A stretch of 41,555 bases of DNA from CF-72 sp051006215. GTDB taxonomy: Bacteria; Chloroflexota; UBA6077; CF-72. Of this stretch, positions 16,379 to 24,504 are shown one piece after another. Position 1 is the first letter of the stretch; each line of letters begins with the position of its first letter. The DNA lies in assembly GCA_051006215.1 (NCBI GenBank), contig JBPCIO010000257.1:1-41555 (forward strand). The letters run 5' to 3'. The translations under genes were made by a program, and so were the position numbers. The notes beneath the pieces are model-generated. The model saw nothing but the letters and a program-made list of their open reading frames with translations, made no database searches and had not been told where the DNA came from.

Positions 16379-17265
16379 GCGAGTGCAGGCATGACGTGGT
16401 TCGCAATCAGCTCCAGGGCCGCATCGTCGTCCAAATCGTAGTGCCCGAGAATGGCCAGGTCCACCCCGGCCTGGGACAGGGGACGCAGCATGGCCACGAT
16501 GTCGGCAGGGGTGCCCGCGACCCAGCCGATGCCGCGCGCCGCCTGGACCAGCGCGTCGGCGTCGTCCTCGGCGTGGGCCAATGGCGGCACCGCGCGTTGC
16601 AGACGTCGACCTCGAGCGCGAAGATCAGCCAGGTCGCTTCCGATCAGGCAGCCCACCGCGATCGAGCGTCGGATAGCCTTCGGATCGCGGCCCAGCTCGC
16701 TACATAACCCGTCCAGGCGTTGGCTGCGCGCCTGGTACACGTCAAGGGACGCAGTGGTCAAGTTCCACTCATCCGCGTACCGAGCCACGAGCGGCAGCGT
16801 TGAACGTAGCCCGCTGCCGCCGACGAGAAGCGGGACGTGGCGCCCGCCGAGCACGTCGCGCACCTGCTCGATGCCGTCCGCCAAGAGGCGCGCCCGCTCC
16901 GACAGCGGCGGAAAGGGTATGCCGAACCGGGTATGCTCGTCGGCGTTCCAGCCCAGCCCAAGCCCCAGCACGAAGCGGCCCAGACTGAGGTCGTCTATCG
17001 CCTCGGCCATGCGCGCCACGAGGGCTGGACGTCGAAAGGTGATCGGCGACACCAGCGGACCAAGGCGCACGCGGCGCGTCTCGGCGGCCGCCACACTCAG
17101 GGCGACCCACGGCTCCAGTCCATGGCTCTGGGGAACCCATGCGGAGGCCAGGTGGTCCGAAGCCCAGACCGATTCGAACCCCAGGCGTTCGGCAGCCATG
17201 TACGCCTTGCGCCAGCGCTTCCAATCGAGGCCCTCCTCAGTCTCGACCAGCACACCAAGATTCAC
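16375..17265 (-). CDS. LLM class (luciferase-like) flavin/F420-dependent oxidoreductase
   Basis: A 296-residue TIM-barrel of the bacterial luciferase-like superfamily, closest in pattern to F420-dependent members. Markers are FESVWASDHL, TRRVRLGPLVSPITFRRP, the barrel motif SLGRFVLGLGLGWNADEH and VPLLVGGSG with YADEWNL. It reduces or oxidises a small molecule with F420 or FMN; the substrate is unknown. The start is GTG at 17265. It overlaps the SDR by 4 bases, making a two-gene redox unit. A 174-base gap toward ilvD holds nothing I recognise. Confidence 0.88.
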   Translation of the reverse strand: MNLGVLVETEEGLDWKRWRKAYMAAERLGFESVWASDHLASAWVPQSHGLEPWVALSVAAAETRRVRLGPLVSPITFRRPALVARMAEAIDDLSLGRFVLGLGLGWNADEHTRFGIPFPPLSERARLLADGIEQVRDVLGGRHVPLLVGGSGLRSTLPLVARYADEWNLTTASLDVYQARSQRLDGLCSELGRDPKAIRRSIAVGCLIGSDLADLRARGRRLQRAVPPLAHAEDDADALVQAARGIGWVAGTPADIVAMLRPLSQAGVDLAILGHYDLDDDAALELIANHVMPALA

Positions 17266-17439
17266 GCTAGTGTGACCCAGAGCCCGAAAAAGCCGTGGAA
17301 TTCTGCCCGCGCTAGCGCCGCGCCGGGTGCGTTGTAGCGCTTAGCAGAGGGCGCACTGTGAAGGCCCGGTGTTCGCCAACGGAGCCGCGCAGCAGCCGGC
17401 GGAAATATCACCCGCTTGCGAAAGGTAGCCGCCCGCGAG

Positions 17440-19122
17440 TCATACACCGGCCAACGTGACTGCGCCCTTGGAGGCAGATGTCACGGTGGCCATATATTTG
17501 GCGAACACGCCGTGCGTATAGTGCGGCGCGGGCGGCTGCCACCCCCGCATGCGGTCTCGAATCTCTTCTTCAGACACGTGCAGGTCCAGCCGCCGATTGG
17601 GCAGGTCGAAGGTGATGGTGTCGCCCTCACGCACCGCGGCAATCGGGCCACCGACGGCTGCTTCGGGCGCCACGTGGCCGGCCATGAAGCCGCGCGTTGC
17701 GCCACTGAACCGACCGTCGGTCAGCAGCGTGACGGAGTCGCCCAAACCCGCGCCCACGATAGCTGCCGTGACGCCGAGCATTTCGCGCATGCCAGGTCCG
17801 CCGCGCGGGCCTTCGTAGCGGATGACAACCACGTCGTTGGGCCTGATGCGCCGGTCAGTCACCGCCGCCATGGCCGCCTCTTCGCCGTCGAAGACGCGCG
17901 CAGGGCCGGTGTGACCCTGGCGCTCGTAGCCTGCGACTTTGACGACGCAGCCGTCGGGCGCCAGACTCCCACGCAGGATCACCAACCCGCCACTGACTTT
18001 GATCGGTTGATTCAGCGCTCGGACGACGTCCTGACCGGGAGCCTCCTGGGCCAGCGCGGCCTCCTCGCCGAAGGTGCGTCCGGTGACCGTCATCGTACTG
18101 GCATCCGCAAAGCCGCCCTGCAGCATGCGTTGGGCGACCAGGCGTGTCCCGCCTGCGCGATCGAGATCGACCGCAGCGTAACGACCGCCCGGTCGCAGGT
18201 CGCCGAGCAGCGGCGTGCGGCTGCTGATTCGGTCGAAGTCGTCGATGTCGAGCGGCACGCCAGCCTCATACGCCATGGCCATGAGGTGCAGCACCGCGTT
18301 GGTCGAGCCGCCGGTGGTCGCAACTCCGGCGATGGCGTTTTCGATGGCTTGCTTGGTAAAGATGTCGCGCGGGCGAACACCCCGCCGCAGCACATCCATG
18401 ATCAGCTCGCCCGCCTGGCGGCCAATGTCGCCCTTGCGCGGGTCCTCGGCTGGCGCTCCAGCCGTGCCCATGGGCGAAAGGCCACAGAACTCGAGCGCGA
18501 GAGCCATGGTGTTGGCCGTAAACTGGCCGCCGCAGGCGCCTGGACCTGGGCAGGCAAAATCCTCGATGTCCTTGAGCTCTTGGTCGCTGATCTTACCCGC
18601 GGAGTGCTGGCCGACTGCCTCGTAGACGTCCTGAATCGTCAGGTCGCGATCTCCCAGACGCCCGGGCATGATTGATCCGCCATAGATCAGCAAGCCAGGC
18701 ACGTTGACGCGCAGCAGCGCCATGGCGCCAGCTGGAATAGTCTTGTCGCAGCCTACGAGCGTGATCATTGCGTCAAAGAAGTAGCCCCGAGCCATGAGCT
18801 CCATCGAGTCGGCGATGAGCTCACGACTGACCAGCGAAGCCTTCATGCCCTCGGTGCCCATGGTGATGCCATCGCTGATGGCAACGGTGTTGAATTCCAT
18901 GGGCGTCCCACCTGCAGCACGCACACCTTCCTTGACGCGCACCGCCAGCTTGCGAAGATTGAAGTTGCACGGCATCGTCTCGGTCCAGGTATTGGCGATG
19001 CCGATAATCGGCTTCTGCAGATCCTCGTCTGTGAAGCCGATAGCTTTGTAAAAAGACCGTGCTGGCGCACGATCGCGCCCGCTCAGCAGGATGGAACTAT
19101 TGGCTTTTACGTCGTAGGGCAT
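17440..19122 (-). CDS. ilvD: dihydroxy-acid dehydratase
   Basis: A 560-residue IlvD/Edd family enzyme, the usual length. It dehydrates 2,3-dihydroxy-3-methylbutanoate (or -pentanoate) to the 2-oxo acid in valine and isoleucine synthesis. Iron-sulfur ligands are visible as Cys52 (TMPCNFN), Cys125 in GCDKTIP and Cys197 in CPGPGACGGQFTANTM; Lys127 is the metal-site lysine. GRFSGATRGFMAGHVAPEA near the C-terminus is the family signature. I chose the ATG at 19122 (MPYDVKANSS); a longer reading frame to 19449 is not homologous upstream. It follows a small hypothetical gene by 40 bases on the same strand. No other ilv genes are in the window. Confidence 0.95.
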   Translation of the reverse strand: MPYDVKANSSILLSGRDRAPARSFYKAIGFTDEDLQKPIIGIANTWTETMPCNFNLRKLAVRVKEGVRAAGGTPMEFNTVAISDGITMGTEGMKASLVSRELIADSMELMARGYFFDAMITLVGCDKTIPAGAMALLRVNVPGLLIYGGSIMPGRLGDRDLTIQDVYEAVGQHSAGKISDQELKDIEDFACPGPGACGGQFTANTMALALEFCGLSPMGTAGAPAEDPRKGDIGRQAGELIMDVLRRGVRPRDIFTKQAIENAIAGVATTGGSTNAVLHLMAMAYEAGVPLDIDDFDRISSRTPLLGDLRPGGRYAAVDLDRAGGTRLVAQRMLQGGFADASTMTVTGRTFGEEAALAQEAPGQDVVRALNQPIKVSGGLVILRGSLAPDGCVVKVAGYERQGHTGPARVFDGEEAAMAAVTDRRIRPNDVVVIRYEGPRGGPGMREMLGVTAAIVGAGLGDSVTLLTDGRFSGATRGFMAGHVAPEAAVGGPIAAVREGDTITFDLPNRRLDLHVSEEEIRDRMRGWQPPAPHYTHGVFAKYMATVTSASKGAVTLAGV

Positions 19123-19162
19123 GCGGGCCAAATAGTACCGACTCGCCAGGGGTGCGTACCCG

Positions 19163-19531
19163 CTAGGCGTGGCGGCAGGAGGTGAGCCCGCACCTGTTGG
19201 CGTCCCGCCAGAGCTGGTACACCCCGATGTCGCCAAGCGCCTCGTCGAGGGAGTACACCCCCATGCGGTCCTCATCGTAGAGAGTGAAGCGGGTGTGAGT
19301 AACTGTTCCCAGCAGGCTGCGGTAGATGTCCCGAACGATAGCCGGCCGCTGCTCGTCAGGCACATCCTCGAGGTCCTGGCGGATCTCGAAACGTAGCACC
19401 TCGGCAAATGAGTGGGTGTCCAGATGGTCCTGCATGTCGCGCTCGGCAATCTGGGCCCACTTGCCCGGGTGCAAGCTCGCGCCGCGCGCGGTGAGGACCA
19501 CTCCTCCGCAAATTCTGCAGGTGCCGCTCAT
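19163..19531 (-). CDS. small hypothetical protein with CxxC zinc-ribbon-like start
   Basis: A 122-residue protein that I do not recognise. It begins MSGTCRICGG, a CxxC pair that could be half a zinc knuckle, and has acidic helical stretches (DMQDHLDTH, RQDLEDVPDEQRPAIVRDIY). A C-terminal Cys/His (LTSCRHA) could complete a metal site, by inference. The start is taken at ATG 19531 because the reading frame upstream is a shadow of the divergent gene. It is probably cotranscribed with ilvD, 40 bases downstream. Confidence 0.6.
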   Translation of the reverse strand: MSGTCRICGGVVLTARGASLHPGKWAQIAERDMQDHLDTHSFAEVLRFEIRQDLEDVPDEQRPAIVRDIYRSLLGTVTHTRFTLYDEDRMGVYSLDEALGDIGVYQLWRDANRCGLTSCRHA

Positions 19532-19622
19532 GCTGGGGCGGACTATGCATCCTGGCTGGGCTGAAGGCAAGACCTCAGCCACCCTCGCACGCACAGATGT
19601 GTCGCCATTCGTACCGCCTACA

Positions 19623-20183
19623 ATGCGCCGCGTGGCTAATCTGCCCGAGCGGGGGTCGTGGGCGGCGCCTTTGCCTGATCTCTCCAGGCCCGCGATCAAC
19701 CATCGTATTCGCATCGGCGCCCACAGCTTTCGCGTTGCCATCTCACCTGTGCAACGCGACGTGGAGCCCGAGCCGGACACTCACCTCGTGCAAATTGTGG
19801 TCTACTACGGCGCCCGGCCACTGGCGCCGCACGATCTCGGGTTGGGTTCGGCCGACGCGTGCGCCAACGTCTGGGCGTACCTGACCAATCGGTTGAACGA
19901 AACGGTGGTGCAGTTTTATACACCACGTCCGCGCCCGGCAGGCGACCTCAACCCGCGCCTGGGCTGCTGGGGGCCACGCCCGGATCTCGTTGAAGCCGGT
20001 CTGGGTGCCACGGACTCCGGCATCGCCGTGGTGCTCGGCTTGAGCATCTGGGTGCCAGGGGCGAGCCCGCCCGTTGACGACGCCCTATTTCTGGAAGCGC
20101 TGCGCGACACGTTAGTCGAAGCGCTCTCGTACTGGGTAATCGTCGCCCAGCGCACCGCCGGTCCTCAAGATCGCCGGAATTAG
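19623..20183 (+). CDS. hypothetical protein, 186 aa
   Basis: An unrecognised soluble protein. Features are HRIRIGAHSFRVAI, LVQIVVYYGARPLAP, a Pro-rich loop (YTPRPRPAGDLNPRLG) and a helical C-terminus (LFLEALRDTLVEALSYWVIV). There is no signal peptide or membrane segment. The start ATG 19623 is preferred over upstream in-frame ATGs because those overlap the divergent gene. It points toward the inverted-repeat element that begins 15 bases after its stop. Codon choice looks like its neighbours. Confidence 0.55.
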   Translation: MRRVANLPERGSWAAPLPDLSRPAINHRIRIGAHSFRVAISPVQRDVEPEPDTHLVQIVVYYGARPLAPHDLGLGSADACANVWAYLTNRLNETVVQFYTPRPRPAGDLNPRLGCWGPRPDLVEAGLGATDSGIAVVLGLSIWVPGASPPVDDALFLEALRDTLVEALSYWVIVAQRTAGPQDRRN

Positions 20184-20197
20184 CATGAGACTAATGC

Positions 20198-20242
20198 GAA
20201 GACGAAGAAGAAGACGAAGAAGACGAAGAAGACGAAGAAGAC
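20198..20242 (+). repeat. GACGAAGAA tandem microsatellite
   Basis: About five near-perfect 9-bp units (GAA/GAC triplets) form a purine-rich tract of 45 bases that abuts the left arm of the inverted-repeat element. An ATG at 20185 reads through it as poly-arginine; this is not a credible gene. Confidence 0.85.
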
Positions 20243-20520
20243 GATTTTATAGTCGTGGGCTGCGGCCCCCTCCCCAGGGCTACTCGCCCTGGACCTGGCG
20301 CAAAGAATGCTCGCAACACCCTCCTGAACAACCACTTTCGGGTTGCACCATCAGGCACCGTCTTCAGTTCAGTGGTAACTGACGAGCGTAGGCACGAACG
20401 CGCACTTTAGAGCGCGGTAGCGACAGTTGTGGGAGTTGTCTTCCGAATTCACCTGGACGCGAGGTCCAGGGCGAGTAGCCCTGGGGAGGGGGCCGCAGCC
20501 CACGACTATAAAATCGTCTT
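20238..20520. mobile_element. MITE-like element with perfect 59-bp inverted repeats
   Basis: 20238-20296 is an exact reverse complement of 20462-20520 over 59 bases. Each arm holds its own hairpin (CCAGGGC-TACTC-GCCCTGG, 20274-20292 on the left). The 165-base centre has no credible ORF but further stems, such as TCAGTT/AACTGA at 20364-20369 and 20377-20382. There is no transposase and no clear target-site duplication. It sits between two convergent genes. Alternatives are a bidirectional terminator or a structured RNA; the rest of 20184-20542 contains only the microsatellite. Confidence 0.6.
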
Positions 20521-20542
20521 TATCTCGCTTATAGAATTACCC

Positions 20543-21700
20543 CTATCCTGAATATGCACTTAGTCCGGTGATGTCTAAGCCGACCACTAGCGTGTGGATC
20601 TCGTGCGTGCCTTCGTAGGTGTAGACGGATTCCAGGTTGACCATGTGGCGGAAGATTGGGTGTTCGAGGCTGATGCCGTTACCGCCCAGCACGCTGCGCA
20701 TGCTCCTGGCGACGTCCAGCGCCATCGACACGTTGGCGCGCTTGCCCAGGCTCACCTGTGCCGGTCGCAGCCGTCCGGTGTCTTTGAGGCGCCCCAGCTG
20801 GTACGCCAGCAACTGACCCTGGCAGATGCCCTGCAGCGCATCCACCAGCTTGTGTTGCGTCAGTTGGAATCCGCCGATCGGTCGGCCAAACTGCTCGCGC
20901 AGCTTCGCGTACGGGAGCGCCGACTCGTAGCACGCCATCGCGGCGCCCACGACGCCGAAGACGATGCCGAAACGCGCCTCGTTGAGCGCCGACAACGGCC
21001 CCCGCAGGCCCTTGACGCCCGGCAGCATCGACGTCGAAGGCACGCGCACGTCCTGGAGCACCAGTTCGCTCGTAACCGACGCGCGCAGGCTCAGCTTGTG
21101 CTTGATCTCGTTGGCCTGAAACCCGGGCGTGTCGGTCTCCACGAGAAACCCGCGCACCGTGTCCTTGCCGTCTTCGGCCACCTGAGCCCAGACCAGGGCG
21201 ATCTGGGCAAGGTTGCCGCTGGTAATCCACATCTTGGCCCCGTTCAGGACATAGCTATCGCCGTCGCGAACCGCACGCGTTTCCATGCCGCCTGGATCGG
21301 AGCCGTGCTCGTGCTCGGTCAACCCGAAACAACCGATGAGCTGTCCCGAGTGCAGTCCAGGCAGATAGCGCGCCTTTTGCTCGTCCGAGCCATACGCTGA
21401 GATGGGGAACATCACCAGGCTGCCCTGCACAGAAACGAAGCTGCGCAACCCCGAGTCGCCCCGCTCGAGCTCCTGGCAGATCACGCCGTAGCTGGTGTAG
21501 TCGAGGTCCGAGCCATACACCGGGATCGTGGGTCCCAGTACTCCGAGCTCGCCCAGCCGCGGGATAAGCCGGCGGGGAAACTCGCCCTTCTCGAAAGAGT
21601 CGTTGATGAGCGGCTGCGCCTCGCGCTCGACAAACTCGCGCACTACGCTCTGGATCATCAATTGCTCAGGCGAGAATTCCCAGTCGAGATAATTCAGCAC
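20543..21700 (-). CDS. acyl-CoA dehydrogenase, glutaryl-CoA dehydrogenase-like
   Basis: About 385 residues. FAD and substrate motifs are CFGLTEHEHGSDPGGM and KMWITSGNLA. The catalytic base Glu lies in YTYEGTHEIHTLVVGLDITG, the position and wording typical of glutaryl-CoA dehydrogenases (usually THEI/THDI then GRAITG). The middle domain ends in QFGRPIGGFQLTQHKLVD. The enzyme oxidises an acyl-CoA (perhaps glutaryl-CoA, lysine/tryptophan catabolism) and passes electrons to ETF. The start is uncertain: GTG 21700 gives the normal length, while ATG 21742 would overlap the divergent gene's start. No ETF or thiolase genes are near. Confidence 0.88.
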   Translation of the reverse strand: MLNYLDWEFSPEQLMIQSVVREFVEREAQPLINDSFEKGEFPRRLIPRLGELGVLGPTIPVYGSDLDYTSYGVICQELERGDSGLRSFVSVQGSLVMFPISAYGSDEQKARYLPGLHSGQLIGCFGLTEHEHGSDPGGMETRAVRDGDSYVLNGAKMWITSGNLAQIALVWAQVAEDGKDTVRGFLVETDTPGFQANEIKHKLSLRASVTSELVLQDVRVPSTSMLPGVKGLRGPLSALNEARFGIVFGVVGAAMACYESALPYAKLREQFGRPIGGFQLTQHKLVDALQGICQGQLLAYQLGRLKDTGRLRPAQVSLGKRANVSMALDVARSMRSVLGGNGISLEHPIFRHMVNLESVYTYEGTHEIHTLVVGLDITGLSAYSG

Positions 21701-21740
21701 GCCTCCGTTGTACCCAAGTGATGAATACTGAGTCCTGACC

Positions 21741-22925
21741 ATGACCCACGAACCGCCCGTAGACGCAAACCGCGGTGGCGCGCGACAGCGGCGACGCGGG
21801 CTGTACGGGCCGCCGTCGCGTCTGACCCGCACGAGTCCCCTGACTGGCCGCCTGGTGTGGCATATCGGCGATTGGGGCCGTGCCAGTGAGCACATCGGTG
21901 CGCAATGGGAGCACGTCGCCGGCGCCCTGGCTCGCGATCACTTCGGCCCTGAGGACCACCTGATCGTGCTCGCCCAGACGCCAACCTTGATGGCGGAAGT
22001 GCTGCGTAGTGGATTGCCACACGCGGATGCGTTGCGGACCTGGCCTGAGGCTGGCCTCCTGATCCTAGAGCCACTCGACTTCAAGTGGTCGCTGGAGACC
22101 GCTTCAGCACGTCAGGTGAGCACGGCAACGCTCGAACACCTGCTCACCGCCGAGCTCCGCTCGCTCGACTCGGCCCTGGCTGGCGCTCGGGACGCACTCG
22201 GCCTCGCGGCGTCAGCAGCGGTCCAGCTACGCGACGGGCGGTTCGTGGCGCCGGTCCACCCAGCCAATCACGCCGCGCTCGTCGCCGAGCCTGAGCTACC
22301 GACGCTGCTGCTGCCACTCGACCCGCGCTCGTTCTTCGAGCCCTTGCCTGGCTGGGCGGCGGCACGCGCGCTCGCGCGGTTGGAGTCCTGTGACCTGGAG
22401 CGGCTAACCGGGATCGAAGCGATCGAACGCTATTACCGTCTGGGGGCGGGCGTGGATGGCGCACTGTGTCGCCTTGGCACCGGGTTGTTCGAAACTGAAG
22501 TGCAAAAAGTTGACGCGCCGGCCGTGATTGGCGAGCTGCGCCGGGCGGGCAAGGCCGGCACACTCAACGGGTTGCTGCTCTCGATCCAGAACGAGCTGGC
22601 CAGTCGTAAAGCGCTCGAGGAACGGCTTGTGCTTCTGCCGCGGAGCGCGTACCCGTTCGGCCGGCTGCGCAGCGACCTGCACAAGCTAGGTGTGCCGCGT
22701 ACAGTGCTGGACAGTCGTGGGGCGCTAGGGCGCGCCTACGCTGAGGTAACGCGGGAGATAGCCAGCGCCATTCGCAGCGCCGGCCAGGAGCTAGTCGCCT
22801 CAGGCATGACCGCCGAGGAGGCCCTCGAGCGGCTCGGATCCGCCAGTCACCCGCAGCCGTGGGCCGCGATCGGCGCAGCCCAGGCGCACGTGGTCGCCGT
22901 TCGGCTCACAGCCACGCCACCCTGA
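21741..22925 (+). CDS. hypothetical protein, 394 aa
   Basis: A soluble protein that I do not recognise. The first about 40 residues are Arg-rich and may precede the true start. The body is helical with LTRTSPLTGRLVWHIGDWG, DHLIVLAQTPTLM, LLLPLDPRSFFEP and a C-terminal half rich in charged helices (VIGELRRAGKAGTLNGLLLS, EVTREIASAIRSAG). There is no signal peptide, membrane segment or known motif. Frame continuity over 1.2 kb and normal codon bias support a real gene. It is divergent from the acyl-CoA dehydrogenase and convergent with the MOSC gene, 6 bases away. Confidence 0.65.
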   Translation: MTHEPPVDANRGGARQRRRGLYGPPSRLTRTSPLTGRLVWHIGDWGRASEHIGAQWEHVAGALARDHFGPEDHLIVLAQTPTLMAEVLRSGLPHADALRTWPEAGLLILEPLDFKWSLETASARQVSTATLEHLLTAELRSLDSALAGARDALGLAASAAVQLRDGRFVAPVHPANHAALVAEPELPTLLLPLDPRSFFEPLPGWAAARALARLESCDLERLTGIEAIERYYRLGAGVDGALCRLGTGLFETEVQKVDAPAVIGELRRAGKAGTLNGLLLSIQNELASRKALEERLVLLPRSAYPFGRLRSDLHKLGVPRTVLDSRGALGRAYAEVTREIASAIRSAGQELVASGMTAEEALERLGSASHPQPWAAIGAAQAHVVAVRLTATPP

Positions 22926-22931
22926 GCGCAC

Positions 22932-23414
22932 CTAGGCCAGCTGGCCGATCTGTTCCTGGACGACTGTATCGCCGAGGCGGATGGTCCCGGTCTTCACGAC
23001 CCGCGCTCGCAGACCACCGCGGTTGACGAGCGGCTCCAACACCGGCTTGTGAACGAGCTGCACCAGGTGTTCGCACGGTGGGCAGTCTTTGACGCCCTCG
23101 AGCACCACTTCGCCAATCCGGAAGCGCTGACCAAGCAGCCCATCCAATTGCACGCCGCGAGTGGTCAGGTTGCGGCGGTGTTCAGCAACACTCAGCACGA
23201 TCCCGTGCTCAGCGCTCAGCTGATCCAGGACTTCGGCTTCGATCAGCGTGACCTCGCGGGCGCCAGGATCAGTCGGGCGGGAGGAGTAGAAGCCCAGACC
23301 ACTCGAGTACCGGTCGCCGGCCAGGCCCCTCCCGGCAACGGCCTCGACTTCGGACATGGCTTGCATGGGTGTGCCGGCGCTCACTGCAACGTGGATCGCC
23401 TCGACGTGTGCCAT
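22932..23414 (-). CDS. MOSC domain-containing protein
   Basis: A 160-residue stand-alone MOSC (molybdenum cofactor sulfurase C-terminal) domain. Markers are GRGLAGDRYSSGLGFYS, EVTLIEAEVLDQL, RRNLTTRGVQLDGLLGQRF and VLEGVKDCPPCEHLVQL, whose Cys residues correspond to the conserved family Cys near the pterin/sulfur site. It probably handles sulfur or Moco-bound substrates (compare YiiM, MOSC sulfurases); the exact substrate is unknown. No molybdoenzyme gene is nearby. It is divergent from the PIG-L gene with a 56-base spacer. Confidence 0.88.
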   Translation of the reverse strand: MAHVEAIHVAVSAGTPMQAMSEVEAVAGRGLAGDRYSSGLGFYSSRPTDPGAREVTLIEAEVLDQLSAEHGIVLSVAEHRRNLTTRGVQLDGLLGQRFRIGEVVLEGVKDCPPCEHLVQLVHKPVLEPLVNRGGLRARVVKTGTIRLGDTVVQEQIGQLA

Positions 23415-23470
23415 AACCGCCGCAGCATAGCAAAGCCGTCTTTTACCCTGTAGCCAGATGGATCACTCTT

Positions 23471-24328
23471 TTGTCTCGTAACGCTCGCGTGCTCATGGCA
23501 GTGCACGCTCATCCCGACGACGAGTGCCTCGGCACCGGCGGCATCCTGGCTCGCTACGCCGCGCAAGGTAACCGCACCGTGCTGGTGACTTGCACCGACG
23601 GTGCCGTCGGCGAGATCAGCGACGCTGCGCTGGCAACGCCGGCCAACCTGGCTGAAGTGCGAGCCCGTGAGCTGGACGAGTCGGTCCGCATCCTCGGTAT
23701 CCAGCGCCTCGCCAAACTCGGGTACCGAGACTCAGGCATGCAGGGCACCTCCGACAATGACAACCCCGCCAGTTTCCACCAGGCCAACATGGATGAGGCA
23801 GTAGGCAAGGTCGTGCGACTGATACGCGAGGAACGCCCGGACGTCGTCGTGACGTACGACGAAAACGGTGGATACGGCCACCCCGACCACATCCGAGCGC
23901 ACCAGGTGGCCGTCGCGGCGTTCGACGCCGCCAGCGACCCCACGCGTTTCCCCGAGCTGGGCGCAGCCTGGTCAGCAGGCAAGCTGTACTACGCGGTGAT
24001 TCCACGCTCAGGGTTCTTACGCTTCGGCGAGTTGCTGCGCGAGGCCGGCATAGAACCACCCTTCGCCACGACGACCGAAGACGGGGGCGATGCTGTCCCG
24101 ACATTCGGGGTTTCAGACGACCGAGTAACGACGACCGTCGACATCGGCGAGTACATCGACGTGAAGCGTAGCGCGCTGGCAGCGCACCAAACCCAGATGG
24201 GCCAGGAGCAGTTCTTCATGCGCCTGCCACCGGCCATCTTCAAAGAACTCTTTGGTCGCGAGAATTTTCAGCTCGTGCGTGGCCCCACACCTCCTCCAGC
24301 CGAGGACGACTTGTTCTTCGGCCTGTAA
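23471..24328 (+). CDS. PIG-L family N-acetylglucosaminyl deacetylase-like protein
   Basis: A 285-residue zinc-dependent LmbE/PIG-L deacetylase. The metal motif is AVHAHPDDECLGTGG (His14, Asp16/Asp17), with TCTDGAVGE and, later, YGHPDHIRAH supplying the third ligand. Overall wording resembles MshB/Mca of mycothiol metabolism (ELDESVRILG, GYRDSGM, VVTYDENGGYGHPDH), so a role in thiol-conjugate or sugar deacetylation is likely; other mycothiol genes are not seen. The start is TTG 23471; ATG 23495 would leave too little before the first strand. The stop is followed directly by the leuS leader. Confidence 0.9.
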   Translation: MSRNARVLMAVHAHPDDECLGTGGILARYAAQGNRTVLVTCTDGAVGEISDAALATPANLAEVRARELDESVRILGIQRLAKLGYRDSGMQGTSDNDNPASFHQANMDEAVGKVVRLIREERPDVVVTYDENGGYGHPDHIRAHQVAVAAFDAASDPTRFPELGAAWSAGKLYYAVIPRSGFLRFGELLREAGIEPPFATTTEDGGDAVPTFGVSDDRVTTTVDIGEYIDVKRSALAAHQTQMGQEQFFMRLPPAIFKELFGRENFQLVRGPTPPPAEDDLFFGL

Positions 24329-24488
24329 CGAAGGTGAACCCGGACGGGTCTGTGCAGTGCGTCGGACGTCGACGCGGGCTATTGGATCGCAAGGCCAACG
24401 GGTGGTGGACGTGCGCTCGAGTAGAGCGCGCCCAGCAGGTCTGGGGGCGTTCTTTTTGTCTGGCGCCCGGTCCGATCTCTCGACCGGG
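24329..24488 (+). promoter_or_regulatory. candidate T-box leader of leuS
   Basis: The sequence AACGGGTGGTGGACGTG at 24397-24413 resembles the T-box core (AAxGGGTGGTACCGCG) and carries a UGGU bulge that would fit the A-discriminator NCCA end of tRNA-Leu. A hairpin GCGCTC/GAGCGC (24413-24418 with 24424-24429) competes for bases with the downstream terminator (from 24427), as an antiterminator would. Upstream stems at 24359-24375 could be part of stem I. A further hairpin, CCCGGTC/GACCGGG, lies at 24466-24488 before the Shine-Dalgarno. The 3' half of the T-box core is imperfect and I could not place a specifier codon. Confidence 0.5.
24427..24457 (+). terminator. intrinsic terminator in the leuS leader
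   Basis: The stem CGC-x-CCCAG / CTGGG-x-GCG has one G-G mismatch and a 5-base loop (24436-24440), and is followed by a T-rich tract TTCTTTTT (24450-24457). It lies 47 bases before the leuS ATG, so it would stop transcription unless antiterminated. Confidence 0.65.
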
Positions 24489-24504
24489 TGGCAAGGAGAG
24501 GCAG

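Noticed and set aside
17440..19449. 669-residue reading of ilvD with an N-terminal extension
   Set aside because: The extra 109 residues overlap the upstream small gene in another frame; IlvD homology starts at ATG 19122.
19326..19622. Longer start for the 186-aa hypothetical gene
   Set aside because: This part overlaps the divergent 122-aa gene antisense and has biased composition; ATG 19623 leaves a normal 91-base divergent spacer.
20185..20382. Plus-strand ORF beginning with a poly-arginine run
   Set aside because: It is a translation of the GACGAAGAA microsatellite and the left inverted-repeat arm; it has no ribosome-binding site and no normal protein composition.
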